Part shown: one piece after another, positions 29,101 through 37,394 of the stretch
Position numbering within the stretch: the first letter of the stretch is position 1
Layout: the number at the start of each line of letters is the position of its first letter
Origin: Rheinheimera sediminis
GTDB lineage: Bacteria > Pseudomonadota > Gammaproteobacteria > Enterobacterales > Alteromonadaceae
Assembly: GCF_004005375.1 (NCBI RefSeq)
Contig: NZ_RZUF01000010.1
Location: 1 to 64,000 of the forward strand
Length of the DNA stretch: 64,000 nt
Direction: 5' to 3'
Program-made: the position numbers and the translations under genes
Notes under the pieces: model-generated
Databases searched by the model: none
What the model was told of the DNA's origin: nothing
What the model saw: the letters and a program-made list of their open reading frames with translations, nothing else

Positions 29101-32100
29101 GCCTGACTGGGCTGCTGCACCTCTTGTAATAGCGGCGCCTGAGGCTCTAAAGCGCCGATCATTGTATAAAAGCGGACCTGTCAGTCTTTGAAAATCAGCA
29201 GCTTCAGCAACGGTGATGGCCAGATGGCGCAATTGCACCTGAGCCTGAGTCCAGGCCAAAGTACAGGCTCTATCATAAGCGCTGCGTTCATTATGTTGAT
29301 CGACCATATCCAGCAATTCCTGCCGCGATGAAGCCACTAAGGTCCAGAATGCCACCCGGCAGACCTGGCCTGGAGCTATACGTACTGACTGGCGCAAGGA
29401 AAAAATTGCATCAAGCACAGTACCACTACTGTTGGTCAGAGGCTTATTTTGCATAGCCGCTGCGTCCATCAACTGATGGCCCTGACCAAAAAATAAGGCT
29501 CTGTTGGTCTCGTACTGCAAGGGCGCACAAATCTCACCTTCTACCACAGCAAAATGAGCGGCAAACACAGCAGTTTCATCAGCTGAACGTAAACGGCGAG
29601 TGGCAACTAAAGCGCCAAACTCGGCGACAAACTCGGTCTGGACAAACAATTTGGCAAAAGCAGGATGGGCATTGTCTGTGCTGACAGGGGCTAACACCAC
29701 TTCTGCATAGGAGGTTAATTCAATATCCCGGCAGAAGGAGCTGTGATTGATCAGTGAAACCCGTCTGACTTCGCCATGATGTTCGGTCGAAAGGACCACT
29801 TCGACAGTGCAGGTCAGATTATGAGACTGACGGCTGAACTCGGCATGATCTTCGCTGAAGATAGCCACAGGAGCTGTGTTCTGACTGAAAGTGGAGTGAT
29901 CGGAACTGGCGAGAGCCGGTAGGTCTGGCGTCAGGGTACTGGACCAGATTTGCTCACTTTGTTTATCCCGCAACAACACAAAAGCGCCCCAGGGATCCCT
30001 GCTGCTGTCTTCGCGCCAACGGGTGATGGCTATATCGCCCCAGCGGCTGTAACCAGCGCCTGCGGCTGTTAACATGACAGCATAACCGCTGCTGGACAGT
30101 ACATGACTACAGGGTGGGCCAGAAGCAGCCGCATGTAGTCTGCGTTCTGTCAGTTGCTGTGCAGCAGCAGAGTTGGCGGCAATACTGACTTCTTCAGCTT
30201 TGGGGTGAGCTATGGCGACATAACGTGGCAGTCGCTCCTGCAATAACAACTCACACGCCTGGATCATAGGTTCACGGTGGAAGCGGCCGCGCATCAGGCC
30301 CTGTTGCAAGGTGTTGGCTATGGCCACTATGGTCATACCCTGGTGGTGCGCCATAAAACTTTGCACCAAAGCGAAAGAGGTGTCGTCCGGTAAGCGGGCA
30401 GGGGTATAGTCTATGGCTTCAAAAAAGCCATAATCGGCCAAAGCGCCTGACTGTTTTAACAACTCGAAATTGGCACAGGCGGCTACAGGATTGACCATAG
30501 TGGCTAATGCAGTAGCGTAGGGCGCTATCACTTTGTTTTCCGCCAAACCACGTTTTAAACCCAGACCAGGCACACCAAAGTTGGAGTACTGATAGGTAAA
30601 CTCCAAATCTCTGGCATTGTAAGCCGATTCGGAAATACCCCAGGGAATACCCAACTGACGGCCATAACTGATTTGCCGTTCAACAATAAGTCTGTTGCTT
30701 TGCTCCAGCAAACTGCCAGCAGCAGCTCTCATCACCAACGAAGGCATCAGGTATTCAAACATAGAACCTGACCAGGATAATAAAGCTGAGCCATAACCCA
30801 GAGGGGTAGCACCGCGGCCTAAACGGAACCAGTGTTTGCTGTCTGCATCGCCTTTGGCTATGGCAAATAAACTGGCAAGCCTGGCCTCAGAGGCCAGCAG
30901 ATCGTAACAACTGGTATCCATGCGGTTTTCTTCCACCGCATAACCTATGGACAATAAATTGCGCTCCGGGTCGATAAAAAAGGCGAAATTCATCGCCATG
31001 GCAAATTGGCGCGACTCTATTGCCAGCTGCTGTAGCTGCACTAGTTGCTGTTGTTGCTCTGCGGCGGTCAAATGCAGTTGTACCAGCTGTTCTGTCAAAG
31101 CCTGTTGCAATGCCTGTAAATAAAAGACCAGGCTGTGCTGTGCTGACTTTTGCTGCTCTGTGTCACGTTGAAAGGTAAGGCTTTGTCGTGCACTGGCAAG
31201 CAGCAAGGCTTGCTGGCAGAGTTCCGTTAATTGCTCTGGCTGGTGCTGCAGGCAATCCGGCTGTTGCAGCACTATATTCAGCTGACTCAGAATAGCCTGT
31301 AGCTGCGAACCACTTTGGCTTTGCAGCATGGCTTCAGGAGCTTGTTGCAGGCTGTGCTGCGCCAGAGCTAAGTTATCGCATAAACCTGTTATGGCGGCCG
31401 TGCTGCAGAGCTGCTGTTGCCATTCATCGCAGGCATTGGCCAGAGCAATCAGGTGGCCAGCCAGATTGCCGCTGTCCACTGAGGAGATATAAACAGGTTC
31501 AAGCGGGCGTAAATCACGGGTATCGTACCAGTTAAACAAGTGACCATGGCAGGTACGAAGTTGCTTCATAGTCGCAAAAGTGGCTTCCAATCTTTGTATC
31601 GCCTGACCTGTGGTAAGCCAGCCAAAATCCCGTGCTGCAGCGACAGACAACAGATACATGCCAATGTTGGTTGGCGAAGTGCGGTGGGCTATTGCAGGTT
31701 GCGGCTGTTGCTGGAAATTGTCCGGTGGCAGCATATGGTCTTCTGCCGTGACAAAACGCTCGAAATAACGCCAGGTACGTCTGGCGATCAGACGCAGTTC
31801 AGTTTCCTGAAGTGCGGACAGCTGTAAGTCGGGTTGGATGCGAAAAGCTTTACTTAACGCCAAAGCCACTACAGGAGCTGCACACCAGAGCAGTAGTAAA
31901 GGTAAAAATAATGGCCAGTTGGCCGGATTCAGCCAGAGCAGAAAACCAAGGCCAGCACAGGCCAGCAGTGCAGCTGTGCCCATCAACATATAATATCTGG
32001 GCAAGGTTAAGCTGGAATCGCGTTGGTTTTGCGCCGCTGTGGTCCATTGCAGCAGATGTTTTTTACTCACCAGCAGACGAAACAAAGTAATGCCAATAGC

Positions 32101-34920
32101 ATGCAGCATGCGCCAGCTATGGTCAGCCAGAAACACCAGACTCAGCAGACCTGTACTCAAGGCCAGTTTGAAATCTGTCAGCAGGTTATTCAGATGGTTC
32201 GGCCATTGAATACCTTTACGGTGCGGTAACAGATTCAGGCTACAGGGCAATAAAGCAGGCAGCATCAACGCAGAAGCAATTATTAGCAAAGCGCAAACCG
32301 CGGCTGAAAATGGCAACAAAGCAGATAACAACAATAAAATAAAGCAGGCCGGTTGCACTAAAGAGCGGCGTAAATTATCCAGCATCTTCCAGCGTCCAAG
32401 CGGCGGCAATTGCTGTGGCGTTGATGATGGATTCTGCTGCCTGGGCGGGCAACCTATTAACCATGGTAATAGTTGCCAGTCACCTCGGGTCCAGCGGTGT
32501 TGGCGTTTGACCGCAACATCGTAACGAGCCGGAAAATCCTCGACCACTTCAATATCAGAGACTAAAGCAGCACGAACATAGATACCCTCAAATAAGTCGT
32601 GACTGAGCATAGTATTGTCAGCCACACGACCGGCCATAGCAGCGCTAAAGGCATCCACATCATAAATACCTTTGCCCGTAAAAGAGCCTTCAGCAAACAG
32701 ATCCTGATACAAATCCGAAACAGCTGCGGCGTAAGGGTCTAAACCTGCAGGGCCTGAATACAGCCGCTGATAAGCCGAACCTTGTTGACCACAAGCCAGA
32801 GCCGGCGTCACCCTTGGCTGCAACAGGCCATAGCCGCTGATCACTCGTTGTTGTTCCGGGCAAAACTGAGCCCGGTTTAACGGATGAGCCAGCTTAGCCA
32901 CCATTCGCACTGCAGCATCTCTGGGTAACTGGGTGTCTGCATCCAGGGTAATGACATAACGGACGCCGGTTGGAACTTTGTTGGATAACAGCGGTAATTC
33001 GACAGACCCATCCATAAAGCTGGTATTGGTCGCCCCACGCAGCAATAGATTAAGCTCTGCCAACTTGCCTCTTTTTCGTTCCCAGCCCATCCAGAGCTGT
33101 TCTTGTTTGTTCCATAGACGACGTCGATGTAACAATAAAAACACTGGACCTGCAGGGCCTGCTGGGTAGCTTTGATTTAACTGCGCTATCAACTGACTGG
33201 CAAGCAATAGCAATGGCTGATCTGTTGCCAACTCCTGCTCTACTGCATCCAGACCGTCTGTTAATAACACAAAGCTTAAATCTCCGCCGCCAGAAGAGAG
33301 GTAATGGACTTCAAGCCGTGACACTAATTCCTGTACATCGGCTGCATGGCTTAGCATGCAAGGCACAACGACCAAAGTGCGTAATGCTGTGGGCACACCA
33401 GCCGTTAAATCCAAAGCAGGTAACAAGCTGGGTATTTTTGAGCGGGTTATAAAACACTGCAGCAGGGTGCTGGCGAGTTCACTGGCTGGTAACAACGCCA
33501 GAGGAATGAGCAGCAACCACCACAAAGTATAATCAGCGTATCCAGACAGCAGCAGCGAGGCCAGAGCTAAAAAAACCAAAGTAAGCAGAGCCAATGTGGA
33601 TAAGTAGCCGGTCAGACCTATAGCGGCCAAAGCTCTGTGCAGTTTTAAGCCTGAAGCTGCCTTAAAGCCAATTCGATGTTCAAATTTCAGACGGCCAGCG
33701 CTAATCAGGTAATAACCAGGATCGGCTTCTCGTGCTTGTTGGACCGGATCTACCCCAGCTTCTGCGGATAAAGCCATTTCTACAGCTGCTCTGGCTACAT
33801 CAAATTCGGACAAGTCAGCACCACGTGCTAATTGCTCTATCGCACTGCGGTATAAATTCCGGCTGGTAAAATCCATTGCTGCATATGCGCTGGGTGCAGA
33901 TGAGTTCTGACAAACAGGGATGGCGCTATGCTGGCACAAATACCTATCGACCAGACTGACATGCTCAAATAACTCAGACCAGTCTATCGCGGAGATACGT
34001 CTCATACTGGTCATAACATTACGCACGCTGACATTAGAAGCGCCCAGCCGTTGCTGTGCATAAAGCACTACCAATTCAATACTGCTGCGTTGGTGCAATA
34101 GCCTTTGTTCCAGCCAATGCAAAGCCGGGGTGCTGTGAGGATCTTGTCCCCGTAAACGTTTAGCCAATTGAGCCGCAAAGGTATGACTTAGTGCTTTGTC
34201 AGCCAAAGTGCTGATATAAGAGTGCAGGGCTTGTTGACTGGTATCGGGTCGCAGCAATTGATCAGCAAGTTGGTCTGCAGTGGCTCTGTCTGTTAAACCC
34301 AGACTGATTTGATCGGTTAAGCGGCGTAAGTTTTCAATCAGTACTATGCGTAAGGTAATAGCAACAGCCCATAATTCGCCAATAGTCAGTACATCCACTT
34401 GCTGATAGGCATTTAAAAAGCGTTGCAAAATAACAGGGTCAAAGTGACTGTCGGTGTGGGCAATAAAAGCCCAGGCTATAGCGAAAACTCTGGGATAGCC
34501 GACAAAAGGGCCTTGTTGAAGTTTGGGCAACTGCCGGTAAAAACCTACAGGAAGATCATCATAAATCTCCCTGATCTGCTGATCCACCAGATGGTAGTTA
34601 TCCAGTAACCATTCAGCGGCAGGAACTATAGCGTGACCTGCTGTAAGTTCTGCGGCACTGGCGCGGTAGGCGGCAAGCAGCACAGTTGCATTGCTGTCCA
34701 ATCGGGTATGTAACGGGCTTTGCCAGTCACGCCAGCCTGAAGCACTTTGTCTTTTATTGAGGATCCGCTGTTCTGTGGCCAGACTTATTGCGTGTTGCTC
34801 AAGCCGCTCCACACTAAATAACTCAGCACGAACCGGGTTTGTATCCTGCCAGATTAAAGCATTTTTTTCCGGCCAAAAGAGTTGGGCATAACCAGAGGCT
34901 GTATGCAGAAATGAATTCAT
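26197..34920 (-). CDS. Cyclic beta-1,2-glucan synthase (NdvB/ChvB type, GT84-GH94)
   Basis: At 2907 residues this is the largest gene here and close to NdvB/ChvB (about 2830-2870). Such inner-membrane proteins polymerise UDP-glucose into beta-1,2-glucan, trim it and cyclise it; the rings act in the periplasm in osmotic adaptation and host interaction. Membrane segments lie near 435-480, 860-900 and 985-1040. The GT84 domain has LDADTQLPRD (about 658) and a QRHRWTRGDW motif (about 807). A DUF3131/glucoamylase-like domain starts near 1050 (RTWRYFERFV). Two GH94-type beta-sandwich regions follow, then the GH94 (alpha/alpha)6 barrel with GSGDWNDGMDLVG (about 2577). A beta-1,2-glucan phosphorylase role is less likely because the GT84 region is complete. 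It is isolated, with no ndvA-like exporter beside it. A perfect palindrome lies 91 bp upstream. Confidence 0.9.
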   Translation of the reverse strand: MNSFLHTASGYAQLFWPEKNALIWQDTNPVRAELFSVERLEQHAISLATEQRILNKRQSASGWRDWQSPLHTRLDSNATVLLAAYRASAAELTAGHAIVPAAEWLLDNYHLVDQQIREIYDDLPVGFYRQLPKLQQGPFVGYPRVFAIAWAFIAHTDSHFDPVILQRFLNAYQQVDVLTIGELWAVAITLRIVLIENLRRLTDQISLGLTDRATADQLADQLLRPDTSQQALHSYISTLADKALSHTFAAQLAKRLRGQDPHSTPALHWLEQRLLHQRSSIELVVLYAQQRLGASNVSVRNVMTSMRRISAIDWSELFEHVSLVDRYLCQHSAIPVCQNSSAPSAYAAMDFTSRNLYRSAIEQLARGADLSEFDVARAAVEMALSAEAGVDPVQQAREADPGYYLISAGRLKFEHRIGFKAASGLKLHRALAAIGLTGYLSTLALLTLVFLALASLLLSGYADYTLWWLLLIPLALLPASELASTLLQCFITRSKIPSLLPALDLTAGVPTALRTLVVVPCMLSHAADVQELVSRLEVHYLSSGGGDLSFVLLTDGLDAVEQELATDQPLLLLASQLIAQLNQSYPAGPAGPVFLLLHRRRLWNKQEQLWMGWERKRGKLAELNLLLRGATNTSFMDGSVELPLLSNKVPTGVRYVITLDADTQLPRDAAVRMVAKLAHPLNRAQFCPEQQRVISGYGLLQPRVTPALACGQQGSAYQRLYSGPAGLDPYAAAVSDLYQDLFAEGSFTGKGIYDVDAFSAAMAGRVADNTMLSHDLFEGIYVRAALVSDIEVVEDFPARYDVAVKRQHRWTRGDWQLLPWLIGCPPRQQNPSSTPQQLPPLGRWKMLDNLRRSLVQPACFILLLLSALLPFSAAVCALLIIASALMLPALLPCSLNLLPHRKGIQWPNHLNNLLTDFKLALSTGLLSLVFLADHSWRMLHAIGITLFRLLVSKKHLLQWTTAAQNQRDSSLTLPRYYMLMGTAALLACAGLGFLLWLNPANWPLFLPLLLLWCAAPVVALALSKAFRIQPDLQLSALQETELRLIARRTWRYFERFVTAEDHMLPPDNFQQQPQPAIAHRTSPTNIGMYLLSVAAARDFGWLTTGQAIQRLEATFATMKQLRTCHGHLFNWYDTRDLRPLEPVYISSVDSGNLAGHLIALANACDEWQQQLCSTAAITGLCDNLALAQHSLQQAPEAMLQSQSGSQLQAILSQLNIVLQQPDCLQHQPEQLTELCQQALLLASARQSLTFQRDTEQQKSAQHSLVFYLQALQQALTEQLVQLHLTAAEQQQQLVQLQQLAIESRQFAMAMNFAFFIDPERNLLSIGYAVEENRMDTSCYDLLASEARLASLFAIAKGDADSKHWFRLGRGATPLGYGSALLSWSGSMFEYLMPSLVMRAAAGSLLEQSNRLIVERQISYGRQLGIPWGISESAYNARDLEFTYQYSNFGVPGLGLKRGLAENKVIAPYATALATMVNPVAACANFELLKQSGALADYGFFEAIDYTPARLPDDTSFALVQSFMAHHQGMTIVAIANTLQQGLMRGRFHREPMIQACELLLQERLPRYVAIAHPKAEEVSIAANSAAAQQLTERRLHAAASGPPCSHVLSSSGYAVMLTAAGAGYSRWGDIAITRWREDSSRDPWGAFVLLRDKQSEQIWSSTLTPDLPALASSDHSTFSQNTAPVAIFSEDHAEFSRQSHNLTCTVEVVLSTEHHGEVRRVSLINHSSFCRDIELTSYAEVVLAPVSTDNAHPAFAKLFVQTEFVAEFGALVATRRLRSADETAVFAAHFAVVEGEICAPLQYETNRALFFGQGHQLMDAAAMQNKPLTNSSGTVLDAIFSLRQSVRIAPGQVCRVAFWTLVASSRQELLDMVDQHNERSAYDRACTLAWTQAQVQLRHLAITVAEAADFQRLTGPLLYNDRRFRASGAAITRGAAAQSGLWQHAISGDLPIVLLHIDDIEDLSVVQQLLRAHEYWRMKQLAVDLVVINERAASYVQELQTAIETQVRSSQSKPNLGLRLAGGSVFCLRADLMTVESRALLAAVARVVLYANRGSLATQLSRIPAATAEPLRLNTTKAARLPEQEQKTEPQLQFFNGLGGFSADGREYHTQMLRHQRPPMPWINVIANPAFGFQVSTLGSGYSWSENSRENQLTPWSNDPVTDPCGEAFYIQDQGSSELLSPTAQPINDGGLYRACHGFGYSQFGHQAAGIDMQLLQYVPVADPVKISRLTLTNNSAQTRNLTVTAYTEWVLGRDRSASSAFLQSSMHQDSQTMLLSNPWNTAFAGRIAFAALSHHSTAQASADRLSGWTADRTEFIGRNGSLASPLALSCTQPLSKRSGAALDPCTALQLELSLAPGESSELVFLLGQSADSQSATALVRQYQQLDLQNALQQVKDFWQQKLNSVQVKTPDPAMNIMLNGWLLYQTIVCRLYARAAFYQASGAYGFRDQLQDSMALSFADPVFARQHLLKAAGRQFIEGDVQHWWLPHSGAGVRSRICDDKVWLVFACASYIQSSGDQAVLDEQLPFLQGPALTADQHDAFYQPMPSDHSASLFEHCARGLDLCIAQTGELGLPLMGSGDWNDGMDLVGAEGKGQSVWLGWLVLASIKLFLPFVPTDEQDRTSRWQHYAKRLIQALEQHAWDGEWYKRATFDQGSWLGSKASPECKIDSIAQSWAVLSAAARPDRAKVAMASVSQHLINTAQGLALLFSPPFEHIEPNPGYIKGYPAGLRENGGQYSHAAMWAIFAFAKLDQAEKATELFSMLNPIQHALTPEAVARYQTEPYVVSADIYSVEPHNGRGGWSWYTGAAAWMYRSGIEAILGLSRKGQWLQFAPCIPFAWPGFSISLSVAGTLYQLELQQHQSAASVRLDGKDIAADPAYYNVGILQLPLDGKPHQLVWSIASVTQL

Positions 34921-35010
34921 AAGGCGAAAGCCTGCTTGAGGAGAAGGCTAACAGGCTAGAACAGCAGAGGTTTTTTCTCAGTTCGTTGTCGTACAGACTA
35001 TAACAACGGA

Positions 35011-35049
35011 GTCAGATCACATTGTTAACAGTTAACAATGTGATCTGAC
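35011..35049. repeat. Perfect 19-bp inverted repeat upstream of the glucan synthase gene
   Basis: The arms gtcagatcacattgttaac and gttaacaatgtgatctgac flank a single A. It begins 7 bp beyond the panC stop and lies 91 bp upstream of the glucan synthase ATG, both genes on the minus strand. There is no T-run, so it could be a non-canonical terminator of panBC or an operator for the synthase. Confidence 0.75.
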
Positions 35050-35055
35050 CACATT

Positions 35056-35898
35056 TTAAACTTCGATATTATCAATCAGGCGGGTATTGCCCAAAGCAGC
35101 AGCCGCCAGTATCACCAATGCAGCAGTGGTATCTGTCGCTGGTACTAAGGTCTGGCGATTGGAGATATTAATGTAATCCGCTTTAAAACCAGCAGCAGCA
35201 AGTTGCTGTTTTGCTTGTTGCTCCAAAGTACGTAAATCGCTGAAGCCTTGATTTAACTGCTGTTTCATCCACTGTAAAGTGCGGTACAAAGCCGGTGCTG
35301 TAGCGCGTTGTTCTGCTGTCAAATAACCATTGCGAGAACTTAATGCCAAACCATCTTCAGCTCTGATTGTGGGAACCCCAATGATTTCAATAGGCATAGA
35401 GAGGTCAATCACCATCTGGCGGATAATAGCCAGTTGCTGATAATCCTTCTGACCGAAACAAGCGATGTCAGGCTGTACCAGATTAAATAGTTTGGTGACT
35501 ATGGTCGATACACCACGGAAATGCCCGGCACGACTGGCGCCGCAGTGATAATCGCCCAAGAGCGGCACTTCGACATAAGTCTGCACATCCAAACCCCTGG
35601 GGTAGATCAGTTGTGGTGTAGGAGTGAACACCGCATCTGCGCCATGTTCAGTTAAACCCTGACAATCCTGTTCTAAAGTGCGGGGGTATTTGTCCAAATC
35701 TTCATTGGCACCAAACTGCATTGGATTGACAAAAATACTGACAATGACTCTGTCGGCATGTTGCCTCGCCGTGTCTACTAACTGCAAATGACCTTTATGC
35801 AAGTTGCCCATGGTGGGCACAAAAGCAATACGTTCGCCAGCTTGACGCCATTGACGTATTAAAGCACGTAGCTGGGCTATATCCTGAATCATTAACAT
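35056..35898 (-). CDS. panC: Pantothenate synthetase
   Basis: Condenses pantoate (from PanB plus ketopantoate reduction) with beta-alanine using ATP to give pantothenate, the coenzyme A precursor. 280 residues. The nucleotidyl-transferase HIGH-type motif is [34 protein letters not shown] binds pantoate, and [10 protein letters not shown] and LSSRNGYL complete the ATP site. It lies 12 bp after panB. The usual third gene panD does not follow; instead panP at 22 kb probably supplies beta-alanine. An alternative ATG is two codons in. Confidence 0.98.
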   Translation of the reverse strand: MLMIQDIAQLRALIRQWRQAGERIAFVPTMGNLHKGHLQLVDTARQHADRVIVSIFVNPMQFGANEDLDKYPRTLEQDCQGLTEHGADAVFTPTPQLIYPRGLDVQTYVEVPLLGDYHCGASRAGHFRGVSTIVTKLFNLVQPDIACFGQKDYQQLAIIRQMVIDLSMPIEIIGVPTIRAEDGLALSSRNGYLTAEQRATAPALYRTLQWMKQQLNQGFSDLRTLEQQAKQQLAAAGFKADYINISNRQTLVPATDTTAALVILAAAALGNTRLIDNIEV

Positions 35899-35910
35899 AG
35901 GAAGCTGACC

Positions 35911-36702
35911 TTAAAAGCTATGTTCTGGACCAGGAAACTGGCCTTGTTTTACATCCTGAATGTATTTGCCGATGGCTTGTTTAATTTCGCCGGTTTCCTG
36001 CAGGAAGTTCTTGGAGAATTTTGGAATATAGCCAGAGCTGATGCCTAATAAGTCATGCATCACTAAAATCTGACCATCCGTTTCTTTGCCCGCACCTATG
36101 CCAATCACTGGTATCACCAGAGCTTTGGATATACGTTCAGCTAAAGCCGAAGGAATGCATTCAACCACCAAAAGCTGAGCACCGGCTTCCTGCAAGGCTA
36201 TTGCCTGTTGCACCATTAAATCAGCGGCTTGTTCATCGCGGCCTTGGACTTTAAAACCACCAAATACATGCACAGACTGAGGAGTTAAGCCTAAATGGCC
36301 ACAAACCGGAATACCACGTTCAGTCAGTGCCTTGATGGTAGGCAATAAGAAATCACCACCTTCGAGCTTGACCATATTAGCGCCGGCTTGCATCAGTGGT
36401 GTAGCGTTTTGCATCGCTTGTTCCACTGTGGCATAACTCATAAAAGGCATATCGGCAATGACAAAAGCCAAAGGCGCACCAGCTCGGACGCAGCGGGTGT
36501 GGTACGCAATTTCAGCTGTGGTTACAGGAAGAGTATCGCTATGGCCCTGTAACACCATACCCAAAGAGTCACCAATCAGAATGACTTCAACTCCGGCATC
36601 GGCAAACAATTTAGCGAAACTGGCATCATAGGCCGTTAAGGCGGTAATTTTTTCGCCTTTTTGTTTCAACTTCAGCAATTGAGCAGTGGTAATTTTTGCC
36701 AT
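35911..36702 (-). CDS. panB: Ketopantoate hydroxymethyltransferase
   Basis: Transfers a hydroxymethyl group from 5,10-methylene-THF to alpha-ketoisovalerate, the first committed step to pantothenate. From ATG 36702 it has 264 residues, the E. coli length; the open frame extends 19 codons upstream without conservation. Motifs are [55 protein letters not shown] and [20 protein letters not shown]. First gene of the panBC pair. An ERIC-like element separates it from folK, although the order folK-panB is conserved. Confidence 0.98.
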   Translation of the reverse strand: MAKITTAQLLKLKQKGEKITALTAYDASFAKLFADAGVEVILIGDSLGMVLQGHSDTLPVTTAEIAYHTRCVRAGAPLAFVIADMPFMSYATVEQAMQNATPLMQAGANMVKLEGGDFLLPTIKALTERGIPVCGHLGLTPQSVHVFGGFKVQGRDEQAADLMVQQAIALQEAGAQLLVVECIPSALAERISKALVIPVIGIGAGKETDGQILVMHDLLGISSGYIPKFSKNFLQETGEIKQAIGKYIQDVKQGQFPGPEHSF

Positions 36703-36785
36703 TTTTCTCTCATCCGACCACAAGGGAATAATTCGGGGCGCACCTTGGCATAAAACCAAGTGTTGTGCAAGTTATCCATTTTCTA

Positions 36786-36913
36786 TATAACCAAGTAACT
36801 TGGAGTTGCAGGGCGGCGACAAGCCAGTGAGACCCCAGGAGCATAGTAAACCTATGTGACTGGGGCGAGATGGCTCAGTCAACAAAGCTGCAGCTTCAAG
36901 TACGACGGTTATA
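36786..36913. repeat. ERIC-like palindromic repeat, full-length copy B
   Basis: 128 bp. The termini are inverted copies: tataaccaagtaacttggag at the left, and on the minus strand tataaccgtcgtacttgaag at the right. The central stem is gaccccaggagcatag (36831) against ctatgtgactggggc (36852). The core CCCAGGAGC...GTGACTGGGG is what I recall of the enterobacterial ERIC/IRU consensus, and the length also agrees. Its right end contains the folK stop codon. Confidence 0.9.
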
Positions 36914-37394
36914 GACGACTCAGGCCATTGCGCGGCACAGTGGCCAGTAGTTCTGTCAGCAAAGTGCCATCAGGTAATACCAGGCTCAAGTTTAGTTCTG
37001 CCAGCGGATAAAGCACAAACTCACGCACCTTCATGCCGTAATGCGGCACTGTTAAACGTTCTGTCTGAATGCTGTCATCACCAAACAGCAGAATATCTAA
37101 ATCCAGAGTGCGCGGGCCCCAGCGTTCATCTTTGCGCTGCCGGCCTTGTTCCAGTTCAATCTGTTGTAACTGGGTCAGCAAATCGTCGGCAGATAAGCGG
37201 GTGCTCAGCAAAGCCACGGCATTAACATAATCCGGCTGATCCTGTGGCCCCATAGGTTTGGAGCCATAAAAACCAGATACTTTTACCAGTTCAGTCTCTT
37301 TGATGTTCTGCAAGGCCAATACAGCACGTTCTAATTGCTGGACAGGCTGGTTCAAATTAGCTCCCAGCCCGATATATACAAGTGTATCAGCCAT
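36909..37394 (-). CDS. folK: HPPK, 2-amino-4-hydroxy-6-hydroxymethyldihydropteridine diphosphokinase
   Basis: Transfers pyrophosphate from ATP to hydroxymethyl-dihydropterin in folate synthesis. 161 residues from ATG 37394 (E. coli 159), beginning MADTLVYIGLGANL; the frame extends 21 codons upstream inside pcnB. The HPPK signature is RKDERWGPRTLDLDILLFGD. The start overlaps the end of pcnB by 8 bp (ATGGCTGA), so the two are translationally coupled as in many relatives. The TAA stop lies inside the terminal TATAACC of an ERIC-like element. Confidence 0.96.
   Translation of the reverse strand: MADTLVYIGLGANLNQPVQQLERAVLALQNIKETELVKVSGFYGSKPMGPQDQPDYVNAVALLSTRLSADDLLTQLQQIELEQGRQRKDERWGPRTLDLDILLFGDDSIQTERLTVPHYGMKVREFVLYPLAELNLSLVLPDGTLLTELLATVPRNGLSRL

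Noticed and set aside
35036-35052. CRP-like site TGTGATCTGACCACA
   Set aside because: Half-sites are one base too close compared with TGTGA-N6-TCACA; it is better explained as part of the long palindrome.
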